Of a DNA stretch of 64,000 bases, positions 1 to 11,928 are shown one piece after another. A program made the translations under genes and the position numbers. The notes under the pieces were generated by a model. That model saw nothing but the letters and a program-made list of their open reading frames with translations, made no database searches and was not told the origin of the DNA. The DNA lies in contig JAFKAC010000160.1 in the NCBI GenBank assembly GCA_025766275.1, forward strand, positions 39,351-103,350, read 5' to 3'. Source of the stretch: Lactarius indigo. Lineage: Eukaryota; Basidiomycota; Agaricomycetes; Russulales; Russulaceae. The first letter of the stretch is position 1. Every line of letters starts with the position of its first letter.

Positions 1-540
1 AATGAAGATCACGCGTCGGATCTATAATGGACGCATGGTCCTCCGTAGTGGACGCCAAGCCGATTTTGCGAGGGCTCGTACAGGACCCTCGCGCACCGCA
101 TTGACAAGGTGGGCTCGTTCACGCCAAGGTATAATACGACAGTGCAGCTTCCAAGCTCCAGATGCGAGTCGGAGACGCATCACGCGTTCCTGCTGGTCTG
201 TCCTCAAGGCCTGCGCGAGGAGGGTTTCTAGGTATATGATAAGCACAAAGGAGAGGCCGATTGGTGTAAGCGTTCTCACCGGTACCACCCTCACGATCCC
301 AAGGGCATTACACCAGGGCTCTACTAGGTGCGGCACCAGACGATCTGACGTTACAGGAGCACGATCAGTTCACGGTCCGGTCTGTTTTGTTCCCGCTATT
401 CCGGAGCTACTAGTAGAGCTAAGAGCTAAATTTGAGTACGGTACTATATACCAATACTTCAAATTAGCACCCAATTTGGCTTCAGCTCCGAGTTGGGCCG
501 GCCCATCCTTGCACTGGCAACAACCCACATAATTAGCCTC
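1..540 (+). pseudogene. Family B copy 1 (But2-like membrane protein), 3' part
   Basis: This is the 3' part of a family B gene; its 5' end lies outside the window. Family B proteins in this array have an N-terminal membrane segment followed by a domain with the signatures DYGMENCSLALHIPEYG, a W-x-L-x-V strand, RLSYRTLP and PRYNTTEQLPSF. I read that domain as resembling the C-terminal domain of fungal But2-like proteins, at low confidence. In this copy the family reading is scattered over more than one frame, so it does not encode the domain in one piece. It ends in the B-C spacer, converging on C1. No function can be assigned beyond a probable membrane or secreted protein. Confidence 0.4.
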
Positions 541-689
541 TGTCTTCAGTCTCACTCAGGCTAGTATCTCTAGTGTCACTGCACTTCGGCGAACTCCATG
601 AGTATTGTCGCCGCATGTACAATACGATAAAAGTTGTTTGGACGAAGCGTAGACTGAATGCGAGGCTGGTCCAAAGTGGACGATGACAA

Positions 690-1600
690 TTTTATCCCAC
701 CAACCAAGGATCACCGACCCTTTTCCTCATCAGAGGTCCTCATAAACACCATAGACCGAAGGTGCGTATCGGAGTCGCTCGCGTACTCGCGACAAATCGT
801 GTACACAGTCGTGGGATGTCACAAGCCCTGGTTGGTCAGAGTGCAGGGCCACTCACGAACCGCATTCCAGACGAGTAGGTCGAGAAGTATTCGACTGGGC
901 TCCTCGCACGGCAATGAGGATGACTATGAGCGTTGGATGTAGACCCTTCGTGAAGTCGGGATTCAGTGCCCTAGAGGATGTGCGTGGGGACCACATGTGT
1001 TGTGCCACAGAACTCACTGATGCAAACAATAAGACGCGCCCCATGACGGTGAAGCCTGGGTCAGGTATCACGCTCAATGCCGAGATCAAGTATAAAACCT
1101 GAAATTGCGCAGTAAGCCTTCTGCAATAGACACTTCTGGGAGCTGGACATACCCAAAGGCAGCGATAAATAAAACAAGACTCAATGAGCAGAGCGAAGAC
1201 CCTCTCAACCCTCAGTTCCAGAGGACGGCCACACGCCAGGTACATATAATATCGCTTAAAATATACTGAACAGCCTTCAGTTGAGACGAGCAGATAGCAC
1301 GAAAGCATCGTGCAGACGCACCGTCAGGCATGTGATAGTTGCCTCTACAGCAAAGACGACGTTGACGCGATATGCTGACCACGCATTGATATATGTTGAC
1401 GATCCCTCTTCAACTGGCAACTGCGGGGACCAGGATTTGTTGAACCCCGAGAGCAATCTCTAGCACCAGTGCAACAATTCCAAGGGCGAACATGAAAGTG
1501 GTGACTTCAAACATGATCATTCTGGGACGACGTGAAACATAGTTTTCCCCTGAAAGCCATTTACTACTGTGTCTTGATTCGGCACACTGATATTGTCCAT
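690..1600 (-). pseudogene. Family C copy 1 (7TM), internally deleted
   Basis: This is a fragment of the 7TM family that is intact at 11,929-13,331. The exon with FEVTTFMFALGIVALVL is present. The DNA then runs from the start of the AWRAVVLWN exon directly into the LRVERVFALLIES exon, so the exon carrying GPTLGTNLVSTGLIAWKAW is deleted. The first two exons (KLTVYDNLFVGIVYG and IVLYVTSV) are missing, and the C-terminus after YPTLIVILIA has shifted frame. It is a decayed tandem duplicate of C2, which lies just beyond it on the same strand. Confidence 0.6.
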
Positions 1601-1868
1601 GCATAAGAGAGTGAGTGGGCCCGCCGCTGCTACTCAGTGTGGAAGAGAGGAAAGCCGTTTCTCAACATATAGCCCTTGATCTAACCGGGCTTTTGTGAGT
1701 CTCCAGAGAACTAGAGTCAATGTAGTTCATGGCGTCCCGCCGTGCTTTCGTACACGCTAACACGAGTAAAAAGGTATTACAGGAAGAAACTCAAGCTGGA
1801 TGCGACCCGCGAATACGGCATAATTCAAAGGACGATGATGACAATTTACTTACCAAAGGTCACAAAGA

Positions 1869-3281
1869 TTACAGGTTCTTTTCCTCATCAGAGATCATAG
1901 ATGATTCTCGCTTGTCGGAGTCGTTCGTGCTCTCCCGACAAATCGTGTACACGTATGGTGGCATGTCGCCAGCCCTTGGCGGTGCAAGTGCTGGCATCCT
2001 CGTGAACTGCATTCCGGTCGATTGAGTCGAGTAGTATTCGACTGGGCTCTTCTGCATGGCGACGAGGATGATTATGAGCGTCGGATATAAACCCTGTGCC
2101 GAGTCGATATTTGGTGTTCAAGAGAATGTGTATGACGACTCACTGAGACAAACAATAAGACGTCGTCCATGACAGCGAAGCCCGGCACTGGCATCAAGTT
2201 GAGCGCAGAGATCAAGTATACAATCTGAGATAGCGCAGTGAACCCTTCTGCAAGCATAGACGCTTCTGTGGGTATGACGTACCCAAACGCAGCAGTAAAT
2301 AAAGCCAGATTCGATGAGCAGAGCAAACACCCTCTCGACCCTCGCAGATCCACTTGCCCCACCCAAATGTTTCTTGACGGAGACGCGCCGTTGCCTACAC
2401 CGGCGACAAGGTCAGAGGTGGCCACCGGGGGTCAGACGCGAGACAAACGCACCAAGCCTTCCAGGCGATCAACCCGGTGGAGACCAGATTAGTTCCCAGT
2501 GTTGGGCCAACCATGATTAAGGGTCCTTGGTCGCTTTGAAAACTACTTTCGGCGGAGGGGGGTACGGCGTCGAGACCAAGTTCACACCCAGCAGCAGCTG
2601 CGAGCGTTATTTCCTGATGAGCACGAAACGATGACTATGGGGGAACCCTTTTGTGTACCTGTCGTCCCAAGGATGAGGAGCAGAAGTATGGCGATGACGC
2701 GTTTGTCTCTGTTCCAGAGGACCACCGCGCGCCAGGCACAGACAATATCACTTAGGATATACTGGACGGCACTTGGTTGAGTCAAGCAGATGGCATGGAA
2801 GCATCGTGCAGACGCACCATCAGGCGTGTGATAGTTGGCTCTACCAAAGAGACGACAAATATGCGGTTGTCAGACCACATATTAGTAGGTGTGCGGCCAA
2901 ATGAGCTGTCGAGGAACCACTGCATTTCCTGAAACCCGAGAGCAGTCCTTAACACCACTGCGACGATTGCCAAGGCGAACATGAATGTCGTAATTCCGAA
3001 CATGAACATTCTAGGCCTAGACGAAGTGAGACCTGGCTTGCTCCTGAGGGAGCCACCTACTATCAGGATGCATCAACCTTCGAGAGGAAAAATGAACCCC
3101 ACAGGATGAAGACCGAGGTGACGTAGAGCACGATATAGACGCCTGTGATGCATAGCACAGTGGCTCAGAACCCGGAGTAGCAACAGTGGGTCTCTTGTCC
3201 CTCACCATATACGATACCGACAAAAAGGTTGTCGTACACTGTCAATTTGTATTGAAGGTAATAAAAGTCGGCATCGGACAT
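1869..3281 (-). CDS. Family C copy 2, seven-transmembrane protein
   Basis: The start is ATG at 3281, giving MSDADFYYLQYKLTVYDNL. I can join about nine exons by GT-AG introns: N-terminus ending IVYG; IVLYVTSV; MFMFGITTFMFALAI; the exon ending TITRLM; ILSDIVCAWRAVVLWNRDKR; AAAGCELGL through GPTLGTNLVSTGLIAWKAW; VKKHLGGASG through VERVFALLIESGFIYCC; LISALNLMPVPGF; and GLYPTLIIILVAMQKSPVE to the stop. That gives seven hydrophobic segments and a hydrophilic tail of about 60 residues. The acceptor before AAAGCELGL is CGCAG|CT, which keeps the frame even though the preceding intron differs in length between copies. One donor is GTGGGG where the other copies have GTGAGG. The architecture is that of uncharacterised agaricomycete 7TM proteins; ligand and role are unknown. 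Confidence 0.6.
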
Positions 3282-3289
3282 GATGGCAA

Positions 3290-3870
3290 AATGGAGTGGC
3301 GGAGGGCAGATCAAAGGGTGAGGCCAAGTGTGGGGCAGACAAAGCTCATCTTCCCCCGCGGGTTATTAAGTAGTAGACACTGGCTGTAGCTGCTGTCAGA
3401 GAGGCCGTTGACCATATGTCAATTGTGTTGAGAATCGGAGGGGGCAGTACCGTACGAAAGGGGCGATCAGAAGTTGGAAGAATTAAAGCGAACACTCCAA
3501 CACGCTCAAAGAACTGTGAGACATCACATGGACCGTACATGCCCCATCTGACCACGTTTATGTTGCCTGGAAACTCCTTAATAACTCTGCGCAGTAAATT
3601 AGATAATTTCAGAGAGACAGCGTGCGATGACTGGTTGCAGACAGCAGTAGAATCGGAGAGAAGCGCTCGACTAGTGCCGTTCTTTTTTATTATTACGAAA
3701 TAGGCTGATAAGGCCGATCGCCACCAGCCGCCCGAACGTACAAACTATATAGACCGGTGACCGGTCCCTCTACTGGGTGCCGGCTTTGCCAGGACCTCTA
3801 TATCGCTTAACGACCTCAAAAAATCTCATTCTGCCACTGATTACGAGCCTGCAATAGTGGCATCATATAC
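3290..3870. repeat. Divergent spacer between C2 and A1 (array repeat)
   Basis: No gene is seen here. The segment is the upstream flank of a C gene. Related sequence recurs beside C4 (13.34-13.8 kb), C5 (31.7-32.1 kb), C6 (38.6-39.1 kb) and C7 (40.9-41.2 kb), recognisable by the phrases ttaagtag and gctgtcagag. Regulatory elements of the C genes probably lie here, but I could not define them. Confidence 0.5.
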
Positions 3871-3884
3871 TCTTGATTCGGTAC

Positions 3885-4195
3885 ACTGGTGCAGTTCGTT
3901 ATTGGGCGCGGCCGGTGCACGTCAAGAGCTTCGTTCGCGGTGTCGCTCTACCACCAAGAGCATTTGAATTGTCTGCTCTACCTGTACAGGCAGCTCACAA
4001 ACTACGCCAGCAATCCCCGATTCTTGCACTACCAACACTCTCTGAATTACTTCTGTCACCAGGCACTGTGCTATCCCGACCTCACGCTCGAGCTGGGGGG
4101 GCTTTACGACGCGCGAATCTTCTGAGGTGGATCGCGTTAGTGGTTATATTGACATTATTACCTGAAGGAGACCTGGCTGTTCGGTGAGTCCATTT
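3885..4195 (+). pseudogene. Family A copy 1 (UstYa/DUF3328-like), fragment
   Basis: UstYa-type proteins are membrane-anchored fungal oxidative enzymes best known from ribosomal-peptide cyclisation. They carry two HxxHC motifs. Here the first reads YHQEHLNC, with two residues inserted between H and C. The second reads HYQHSLNY, with C replaced by S, followed by LCYPDLTLE, which is typical of the family. The membrane-anchor exon is absent and the C-terminal VGQTHTC region is lost. A Plavaka or LINE insertion is not involved; decay is by small changes. I infer a non-functional remnant. Confidence 0.55.
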
Positions 4196-4199
4196 GCAG

Positions 4200-4850
4200 T
4201 CACATAATTGGGTCTGAATCATAGTCCTGTATTCCCTAGTGCCGCCCAGCCTCAAGTTTGATACCATCACATCGCGTTATCGTCCAATCCTACAATTAGG
4301 CGCTATTCCCTTGATTCGTCTTTGAGATCGTTCCATGACAGCGGCGTTTAGCGAAGGCCTATGTTTGTACAGCCTGCGTGATTGATTCCTAGCGGATCTA
4401 TCATATTGACTCATGTCTCCATGCTGTCCGATTTGGGTGGACCCCCACCATATTCACTGAATACATCGCCTTCCCGTCGACGCGAATGTTAATACAGTAA
4501 CGCTAAATGTTGGTTTCCAGACCCTAACAGACAGTACCAAAGTCTACCAATCCGTCTCCGTAATGCCGGTTATCTATGTCTTCCATTCCAGTACAGCGCG
4601 CAGACTTCACACAAAGCTTCTCAAACGCGGAAGCTGGAAGGTTTCATGGTAACTCATGGCGGATCTCCCAGGACATCGGTGTGGCTCGGCATACACCCAG
4701 TAACTCCGCGTGGATCTGGTGACCTCGGGCAACCCGTTTTTGTGCTCTTTCCTATATACTGTTCGTTTCAAAACTGTTCACACATCGCCCCCCTCTCCCC
4801 AAATGGCGCAGTAGCTACCAACCCCTATCCCGGAATAAGTCTGAGGACGA
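4200..4850. repeat. A-to-B spacer of the array
   Basis: No convincing gene. This stretch lies between family A and family B copies. It recurs at about 6,430-6,990, 10,790-11,230 and 33,030-33,300, sharing the phrases acataattgg, cgtgttatcgttcaat and ctgtccgatttgggtgga. It is useful for aligning array units. Confidence 0.55.
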
Positions 4851-4855
4851 CCTCA

Positions 4856-5780
4856 ATGATGCAAAGCGCTGGGATCCCTATACCATTCTATTCCATTCGC
4901 TTTCTACACATGTGGGACACACTTTTGAACCCTCACAGTCGTCTTAAGAAATGGGACCAAACGCAGGTTCTTACGCTTCGGATTCGGCATCATCATTTCT
5001 TACACGGTTATGGACGACCTTGGGCTACCACTACGCCCGGTCTGTTATGTATGCTCGATCTTGCAAAGCTGGATACCCCGAGCACTTACACAAATTTTGG
5101 CCTATTGTATCTCCACGGAACCAGAACGAATCCTCTTTCCCCCTGATCCAACGTGCGCTCGCGCAATTGTCCGCTGCAGAACCCGACAGGGTCTATCTGC
5201 AGTTGCCAGTGTCGTTTATGAAGCTCATAGCAACGTCACAGACAATAATCATCGTCTGCTCGTTGGGCTCGAGATGGGGTGATTTTACCACTCTCATCAT
5301 CCTTGCGACAGAGTCGTATTGACACGAAAAAGCAGATCTCGACCTTTCTCCTGTTCTACACCTTGGACTACGGGATGGAGAACTGCAGCCTTGCACCGCG
5401 CATTCGAAATACCGGTCAGAGGAAATGAAGATCATACGCGTCGGATCTACAATCGACGTGTAGTCCCTCGTGGTGGGCGCAAATGGTCGACTTTGCGGGG
5501 ACTCGTACAGGGCCATCGCACGCCCATTGACAGGTCGGCTCGTTCACGTCGAGGTACAATGCGGTGGAGCTTCTTCCGAGCTTTAGATGAGAGTCGGTAT
5601 CACGTGTTCCTACTGGCCTGTCCTCATGGTCAAGGAGGATTACTGGGTGGACGTGATGGGCACAAAGGAGAAACTGATTGGTGTGTGGACGATCTCACCG
5701 TCATCAACCATGTTCGGCCTCACGGGTGTTACACCAGGACTCTACTTGGTGACGTTACAGGACAAGCTGCCCATGGACGC
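4856..5780 (+). pseudogene. Family B copy 2 (But2-like membrane protein)
   Basis: The start is inferred at ATG 4856 (MMQSAG), which matches the copy on the opposite strand at 62,497. The hydrophobic stretch expected next is out of frame here. The recognisable segment STYTNFGLLYLHGT sits in one frame, while the later signature CSLAPRI and the W-x-D-V near the 3' end sit in others. The copy therefore has several small indels. It runs directly into family A copy 2, about 20 bp downstream, so B and A are head-to-tail here. Function is unknown. Confidence 0.5.
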
Positions 5781-5781
5781 A

Positions 5782-6430
5782 ATGTATCGAAAATGCGCCA
5801 ATAACGTGCTTGTCGCCGTTCTCAGCGTCCCATCTATAGTCTTGACCCACACACTGTTCTCATTCGCTAAGAATGTCCAATTTGGAACCGACGTCATTGA
5901 AGAAGGAATACAGTCAGTTGCCGTCGATACCCTCAGATCCACCATGGCCCGCTAACACGCGTTAAGGCTTGTTAGGTGACGATTGGCCACTATTTTCCCC
6001 CTTGACTCTGGAGCGGGAGGTGGTAATGGTGGTAAAGCGTGCACTACGCGGCAGGCGTTCCCGTGGCAGAAGACGAATGGTAGTACGAAAGGGGATCCGG
6101 TTTCGACGGCGCGGGACGCATCGACGCCGACAACCGGACCAAGAGCACTGTCTACTCTGCTCTACTTGCACCAGTAGTTCACGAACCGTACCAGGAAGCG
6201 CCGACTCCCGCACCACCAACATTGCCTGAATTACCTCCGTCAGCAGACACTGCTGCCTTGACCTCACGCTCTAGCTAGGAGACTTCGCGACGCACGACTT
6301 TGAGGTGGACCGCGTCGGGCAGACACATTTATTGTGAATTCGAAACGGCTTAGGACCACAATGCGAGGAACCGGCTAGATTGGTATTATTTCTGAAGGAA
6401 ACCCATCTGTCCAGTAAGTCCCATTGCCGA
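5782..6430 (+). pseudogene. Family A copy 2 (UstYa/DUF3328-like), broken
   Basis: The start is MYRKCANN (ATG 5782), followed by an uncharged anchor segment VLVAVLSVPSIVLTHTLFSF, as expected for the N-terminal membrane helix of UstYa-type proteins. The region holding the first HxxHC motif has lost about 22 bp compared with the copy at 63.2-63.5 kb, leaving DQEHC in a shifted context. A TAG codon follows before the second motif. The second motif, HHQHCLNYLRQQ, is well preserved. This looks like a recent pseudogene. Confidence 0.6.
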
Positions 6431-6990
6431 CACATAATCGGACAACCTCTGAATCACGGTCCTTTGTTTCACTAGCGACACCCGGCATCGAGTTTGACTG
6501 AACTATCCTATCGTGTTATCGTTCAATCTGTACAATTATGCGTTCTTCCCCTCGTCCTTCTTTGGGTCTCTCCGTGACTGCGGCATTTGACGAAGTTCCA
6601 AGTTTTACAGTTCGTGTGAACAATTACTAACTGAGCTTTCGTGATATGACTGCAAGCTGTCCAATTTGGGTGGTTGCATCACCACATCTACCGACTACAT
6701 CGCCTTCCTGCTAATGCGAATGTTAATGTGTCGATGTCCCGATCCCACCTGCCAACAGTGTCGGAACACCTACCAATCCGTATTAATGACTCTCTATATT
6801 TCCCATTCGGGCACAGCGCGCCGATTCCACAAAGTCTCATTTGTGGAAGCCGGAAACTCCATGCACCAGGACTTTTGAAGCAACTCATAGCGGACCTCTC
6901 AGAACGATGATATGATTCGATCGCTCTCTAACTCCGCACTGGTCTAGTAACCTCGGCCAACCTATTTTGATGCTTCCCTGTGTATTTCAG
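6430..6990. repeat. A-to-B spacer of the array, second copy
   Basis: Homologous to 4,200-4,850. No gene is seen. Confidence 0.5.
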
Positions 6991-6991
6991 A

Positions 6992-7975
6992 ATGCAGATT
7001 GCTGGGACCCCAATGCGATTTTATTCTGTTCGCTTTCTACTCGTATGGCACGTGCTCCCATCCTGATTGTACCCGTCTAATCGTCCTAAGAAATGGGACC
7101 AAAATACTCTTACGCTTCGGTTTTGCCATCATCGCGGCTTGTACACCCCCCTTCTTCTCTGCTTGGCTATCGCTATTCCCGGTCTGTCCGGAACCCTGCC
7201 GACCTCTCAAAGCTGGAAACCACGAGCGCTTACATCAATTTTAACCTTTCTACCGCAAAAGAACCAAGACAAATTCTAGGTTCCCTTCAACCCAAGGTCT
7301 GCCCAGGCGTGTGCTCACACGAGCGTCCACCGCAAAACTCGACAAGGAATATCCGCAGTAGCCAGTGTAGCTTATGGTACAATGATCGTCTTCAGTGGTC
7401 GAGCCGAGGCGGGGATTTACCTCTGTTCTCATCATCCCACCCCTAGCGAAAGAGTCACGTTAACAAGTAAGAGCAGATTTCAACCTTGGTTCAGTGAGCG
7501 CGTTGGATTAGAGGGCCGAGAACTGCGGCTTCCGCCGCGCATTCCTGAATACGGGTCTGAGGAAATGGAGATCTCGTTGTTGGATCTACGATTGATCTGT
7601 GTCCCTCGTGGTGGACGTCAAGGTCGGCTCGCGGAGACTCTCGTACGAGCCATCCGGTGCCGCATCGACAAGGTCGGTCCATTCACGCCAAGGTACGATA
7701 CGATGGAGCAGCTTCCGAGCTCTGCACGCAAGTCGGGGATGTATCACGCGTTTCTACTGGCCAGTCCGCAAGCCGCGCACAAGGAGGACTGCTGGGTGGA
7801 TCTGAAGAGGGTAAAAGGAAAGCCGAATGGTGCGTGGATTATCTCACCCTTATCAACCATATGTGGTCTCGTGGGTATTAGACCAGGACTCTACTTCAGC
7901 ACCAGACAATCTGATATTCTAACATCAACTCGTAATTCCGAAGTTGAAAAGCCAAATTTGGGTACAGAACTCTAA
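6992..7975 (+). pseudogene. Family B copy 3 (But2-like membrane protein)
   Basis: The 5' half begins at a degenerate MQIAGTPMRFYS and holds hydrophobic peptides (FGFAIIAACTPPFF) in shifted frames. The 3' half is the best-preserved B reading on the + strand: from 7382 it is open to 7975 and contains IPEYGSEEMEIS, PFTPRYDTMEQLPS, SGMYHAFLLASP, EDCWVDL and ISPLSTICGL. Compared with family members it has a shifted stretch around the W-x-L strand. I infer a pseudogene with a partly retained C-terminal domain. It converges on C3. Confidence 0.5.
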
Positions 7976-8230
7976 ATTAGCAAACAGATGTGGCCTTCCC
8001 GTGTACAGGAAGCAAAGAACAAAGGTATCTGGACAGGGACTTGGTTCAAGGCCGGTCCGGGAATGTGCTAAAGAAGCAACTGTCAGTTTGGGGGAGAGTA
8101 CCGTTCCTTAACATCTATCCGGGCTTTTACGAGTCTACAGTCTGGGAGGAATGTAGTTGATATGCTTTCCGTACACGCTAACACCACCAAAGATCTATCG
8201 CAGAAATATTTCAAAATCGTTCGTTACACG
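7976..8230. repeat. Convergent spacer between B3 and C3
   Basis: No gene. It holds the shared 3' flank of family B, recognisable by caaatttgggtac and the later gcaaagaaca. Similar sequence follows B1, B4, B5 and B6. Confidence 0.5.
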
Positions 8231-8234
8231 GTAC

Positions 8235-9690
8235 TAGAATTCAACTGGGCGACGACGACGACAATTTCCACCCCGCCGACCAAATACCATAGATGGAACG
8301 TGTGTATCGGAGTCCCTCGCGTACTCGCGACGAATCGGGGAGTACACATGTCGTGGCTCATCACCAGCCCTGGCCGGTCCGAGTGCTGGCCCACTCGCGA
8401 ATTGCATTCTGGTTGAGTGGGTTGAGTAGTGTTCGATAGGGCTCTTCTGAATGGCAACGAGGATGATGATGAGCGTCGGATATAAGCCCTTCGTGGAGTC
8501 GTTATTTAGCGTTGTAAGAGAACGAGAAAGAGTGTAAAGGGCACATGCGTCACAGAACTCACTGAGACAAACAATAAGATGTGTTCCATGATAATGAAGC
8601 CTGGCTGAGGTATCACGCTGAACACCGAGAGCAAATATAAGACCTGAAATAGAGCCATGGGCCCTTCTGCGGATATACTCTCAGAAGTAGGACATACCCA
8701 AAGGCAGCAATAAATAAAACCCGACTCGATGAGCAGAGCGAAGATCCTCTCTACCCTCACAGATCCACTCGCTTCGCCTAAATGTTTCCTGACTGAGGTG
8801 CGGTGTTGCCTACGCAGCAACGTAGTCAGAGATCGTCGCCAGATTTATAACGGGAGAAGAGCACACCAAGCCTTCCAGGCGATCAACCCTGTGGAGACCA
8901 AGTTAGTTCCCAGGGTTGGACCAGTTCGAAAAATATAAAAGTAGGATTGGCGGAACTCGAAGATGGGTACGAGGCTGAAACCAAGTTCACATCCAGCAGC
9001 AGCTACGAGCGTCAGTTCCCTATGAGCACAGAATGACAACTAGTATGAGGAGCTCCATTTATGTACCTGTGGTCCCAAGGACGAAGAGTAGAAGAATGGC
9101 GATGACACGTTTGTCTCTGTTCCAGAGGACCACTGCACGCCAGGCACAGATAATATCGCTTAGAATATACTGAATAGCCTTTAGTTGAGTCAAGCAAATG
9201 GCACAGAAGTATCGTGCAGGCGTACCATCAGGCGTGTGATAGTTGCCTCTACGGCAAACGCAACGTTGATACGATATGTTGACCATCCACCAACATTGTC
9301 AACAGGTAGGGGGTACACGTAGAAAGTCTGGAATTGCTGAAACCCGAGAGATGTCTCTAGCACCAGTGAAATTATTCCCAAGACGAACATGAAAGTGGTG
9401 ATCCCAAACATGAACATTCTAGGCCGAGATGAAGTGAAACCCGGTTTTCCCCTGGAGCCATCTACTGTAAACGTGCGGCGTGCCTCCTTCGAGAACACAA
9501 ATGAACCTCACAGAAGGATGTGGACCGAGGTAATGTAGAGTACAATATAGATGCCTGTGGTGCATGGCACAATGATTCAGAAACACTAACGACGGCAAGT
9601 CTGTTGTCCCTCACCATATACGATTCCGACAAAAAGGTTATTGTACACCGTCAGTTCGTGTATGCTAGTATCAAACTCGTACAAGGGCAT
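8235..9690 (-). CDS. Family C copy 3, seven-transmembrane protein
   Basis: The start is ATG 9690 (MPLYEFDTSIHELTVYNNL). The exons splice as in the other copies: IVLYITSVHILL with donor GTGAGG; MFMFGITTFMFVLGIISLV; VEATITRLM; ILSDIICAWRAVVLWNRDKR; AAAGCELGFSLVPIFEFRQ through GPTLGTNLVSTGLIAWKAW; RKHLGEASG through VERIFALLIESGFIYCC; LLSVFSVIPQPGF; and GLYPTLIIILVAIQKSP. I find no stop or frame break along this path. It differs from its paralogues in the N-terminus and in the loop before GPTLGTN, where the ATTAGGGGtCC-type sequence is replaced. The C-terminal tail is basic and differs from the EEKNL-type end of C2. Function unknown. Confidence 0.6.
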
Positions 9691-9699
9691 GGGGGCGAA

Positions 9700-10400
9700 A
9701 TGACGCGGCGAAAGGCGCTGGCAGATCAGAGGGTGGGGTAAGCAAAGCTCATCGCTCCTCGCGGGTCCTTAAGTAGACACTTGCTGTTGCCGCCAATGGT
9801 TGCCGCTGTCAGAGTTGCGAGCGCTCCCAGAGTCTCAGGTGTATCGGCGAAGAACGACACGAACCCTGTGGTCACGGCTAGACCCGAGATTACGACCTGA
9901 CACACGCTACAATTACGTCCCATCGCCTCATGCCTGCCTTGCACTTCGTCTAGTCATCCGAGTCAGGGAGGGGAGCGCCAAGGACAGCGCGCGAATGCGA
10001 CTCGGATGACTAATCATTTGCAGACTCAAGCCCCGCATTGACTCCGAGAACTGGTGACCACTGGCAAGCCGGTAACGTTATAACACCTTGGTTCGATGGA
10101 CAGATGGTGGGTCAAGCAGAGCCTGAAGACTGCGGTCATATCAAACCAACAAAGCCCTCTGTGGAATTGGCTCTTAAAAAGTATTGTAATGCTCACGGAT
10201 CACAGAGAACCGTTCAAGGAACTGTTACGAAAATGACTAATTGTTTATATTGGTCTCACCGGCAGATAGCAGCCCACAGGTTTTACGCAAAGTGCCAAGC
10301 AAAGTGCAGCGGCTCATTCCCAGCGCTGTTACAGTGGTGATGCGTCTAGTGGATATCTGTGAATCTAGGCGTAGCTCTCAGATTCTTCGAAAACACTTCA
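9700..10400. other. C3-A3 divergent region
   Basis: No supported gene. The part next to C3 is upstream flank. The rest should hold the N-terminal anchor exon of family A copy 3, but I could not recognise it. Confidence 0.35.
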
Positions 10401-10409
10401 TGATCTGGC

Positions 10410-10785
10410 CCGGGCGATGCGTAGCCAGAGCTTCTGTTTCTACCCCAACAGCTGGATATTCGTTGTGTCGTTCTACCATCAAGGTCATTGTCTGCTTTAC
10501 CTGCACAAGACACTCGCAAACTGCGCCAGAAAACGCCGATCCCCGCATCACCAACAATACCTGAATTACCTCTGTTACATAGTAGGCACTGTTCCACCTC
10601 AAACACACTGGCACGTACAAGCTAAGAGACTTCGCGACGCGTTACTTTGAGGTGGGCCCGGGTCGGCAGGCAGACACATACGTGTCGAGGTCTCGACTCT
10701 CGAAACGGCATGGGGCTACAACACGAGGAACTGACTAGATTGGTATTATTTCCTGAAGGAGGCATGGCTATCTAGTAAGTCCCCA
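10410..10785 (+). pseudogene. Family A copy 3 (UstYa/DUF3328-like), motif lost
   Basis: The first metal-ligand motif reads SFYHQGHCLLYLH and is intact. The second, HHQHC in better copies, reads HHQQYLNYL, so both the H and the C of the second HxxHC are gone. After this, CYIVGTVPPQTH replaces the usual LCHPDLTLE region. The ending that normally reads WLDWYYFLKEP is recognisable near 10,740-10,765 in another frame. I infer it is inactive. Confidence 0.55.
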
Positions 10786-11234
10786 TGGCGGTCACATAAC
10801 CAGGCAACCTCTGAATCACTTCCCGAGTCTTGTGCCTCTTGCGACACCCAAGCCACGAGTGTGGCTGAACGACTACACCGTATTACCGTTCAATCCGTAC
10901 AATTGTTAAGCGGTATTCCCCTCATTCTTCTTTCAGATCGTTCCGTTACTAAGGCGTTCAACGGGGTTTCGGGTTTGTACAGCTCGTGTGATCATTTCTA
11001 TAATTTGGCACCAGTATCCAATCTAGGTGGACCATCACTACATCCACTGAATACGTCGCCATCCCACTGGTACCAGTGCGAATGTTAATATGTACTATCT
11101 TGGCCGCAACAGTATGTATACAATATTGGATCTTACCTCAAGTCTTACCTACCCGTTCCCGTAAACTATGTCTCCCATTCACGAAGCTGCTTGGTTAGGG
11201 GAACTGGAAAGTCCGTGCATCGTATTGAGTAACT

Positions 11235-11590
11235 CGTAGCGGTTTTCTCAGGGCGACAGTGGCACATCGTGGCAGGGTGCAGTACGGCGGAGCGGCTGCC
11301 GAGCTTCACACGTGTTTTGGAGGCGCATCACGCGTTCCTTATGGCTGTCCTCAGGGGCGCGCACAAAGAGAATTAATATTGCTGGGTAATTGTGACGAGC
11401 ACAAAGGGGTTGATTGGTGTGTGTGAGATCATATGATACTGTATGCAGCCTCACGGGTATTGCGCCAGGATTCTACTATACTTGTTCCAGCACCGAACGA
11501 TTTGATCTGACTCCACGGGAGCACGATCAGCTCGTAACTCCGAGTCAGTTGGTTTTATGCCCGTCATTACGAGGCTAGAGCCGGAGAGCC
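11235..11590 (+). pseudogene. Family B copy 4, short 3' fragment
   Basis: Only the last third of family B is left: remnants of the SFxxxSGTYHAFLL region, the WVDV strand and the ISPLST ending, all in mixed frames. The transmembrane half is absent. It converges on C4. Confidence 0.45.
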
Positions 11591-11928
11591 AAATTTGGGT
11601 AAAGTACATGCCAAAACTTCAAAATAGCAAATAGATGTAGTATACAGTAAGCGAGAATGGAGACTGAATTTAGGTCCATGGGAAGGATGCGAAGAGTGAG
11701 AAATTGTCAGTGTGGGGGAAAGTAAGTACCGATTCTCAAAATTTAGCCGGGATTTCGTGAGTCTACAGAGTACTAGAGTCGATGTGGTTGATGTGCTTTT
11801 CGTATACCCTAACACCAATAAAGAGGTATTACCCAAGTCGAACGCAAACCGCTAGTACGGCATAGTTCAACAGGACGACAACGCTTAATTCCTTACCAAA
11901 GGTCAAAGGTTCGTTTCTTCATTAGGCT

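Noticed and set aside
2..532. Long open frame at the left edge as an arginine-rich protein
   Set aside because: It is a shifted frame of family B copy 1. The family reading lies in other frames and the composition is an artefact.
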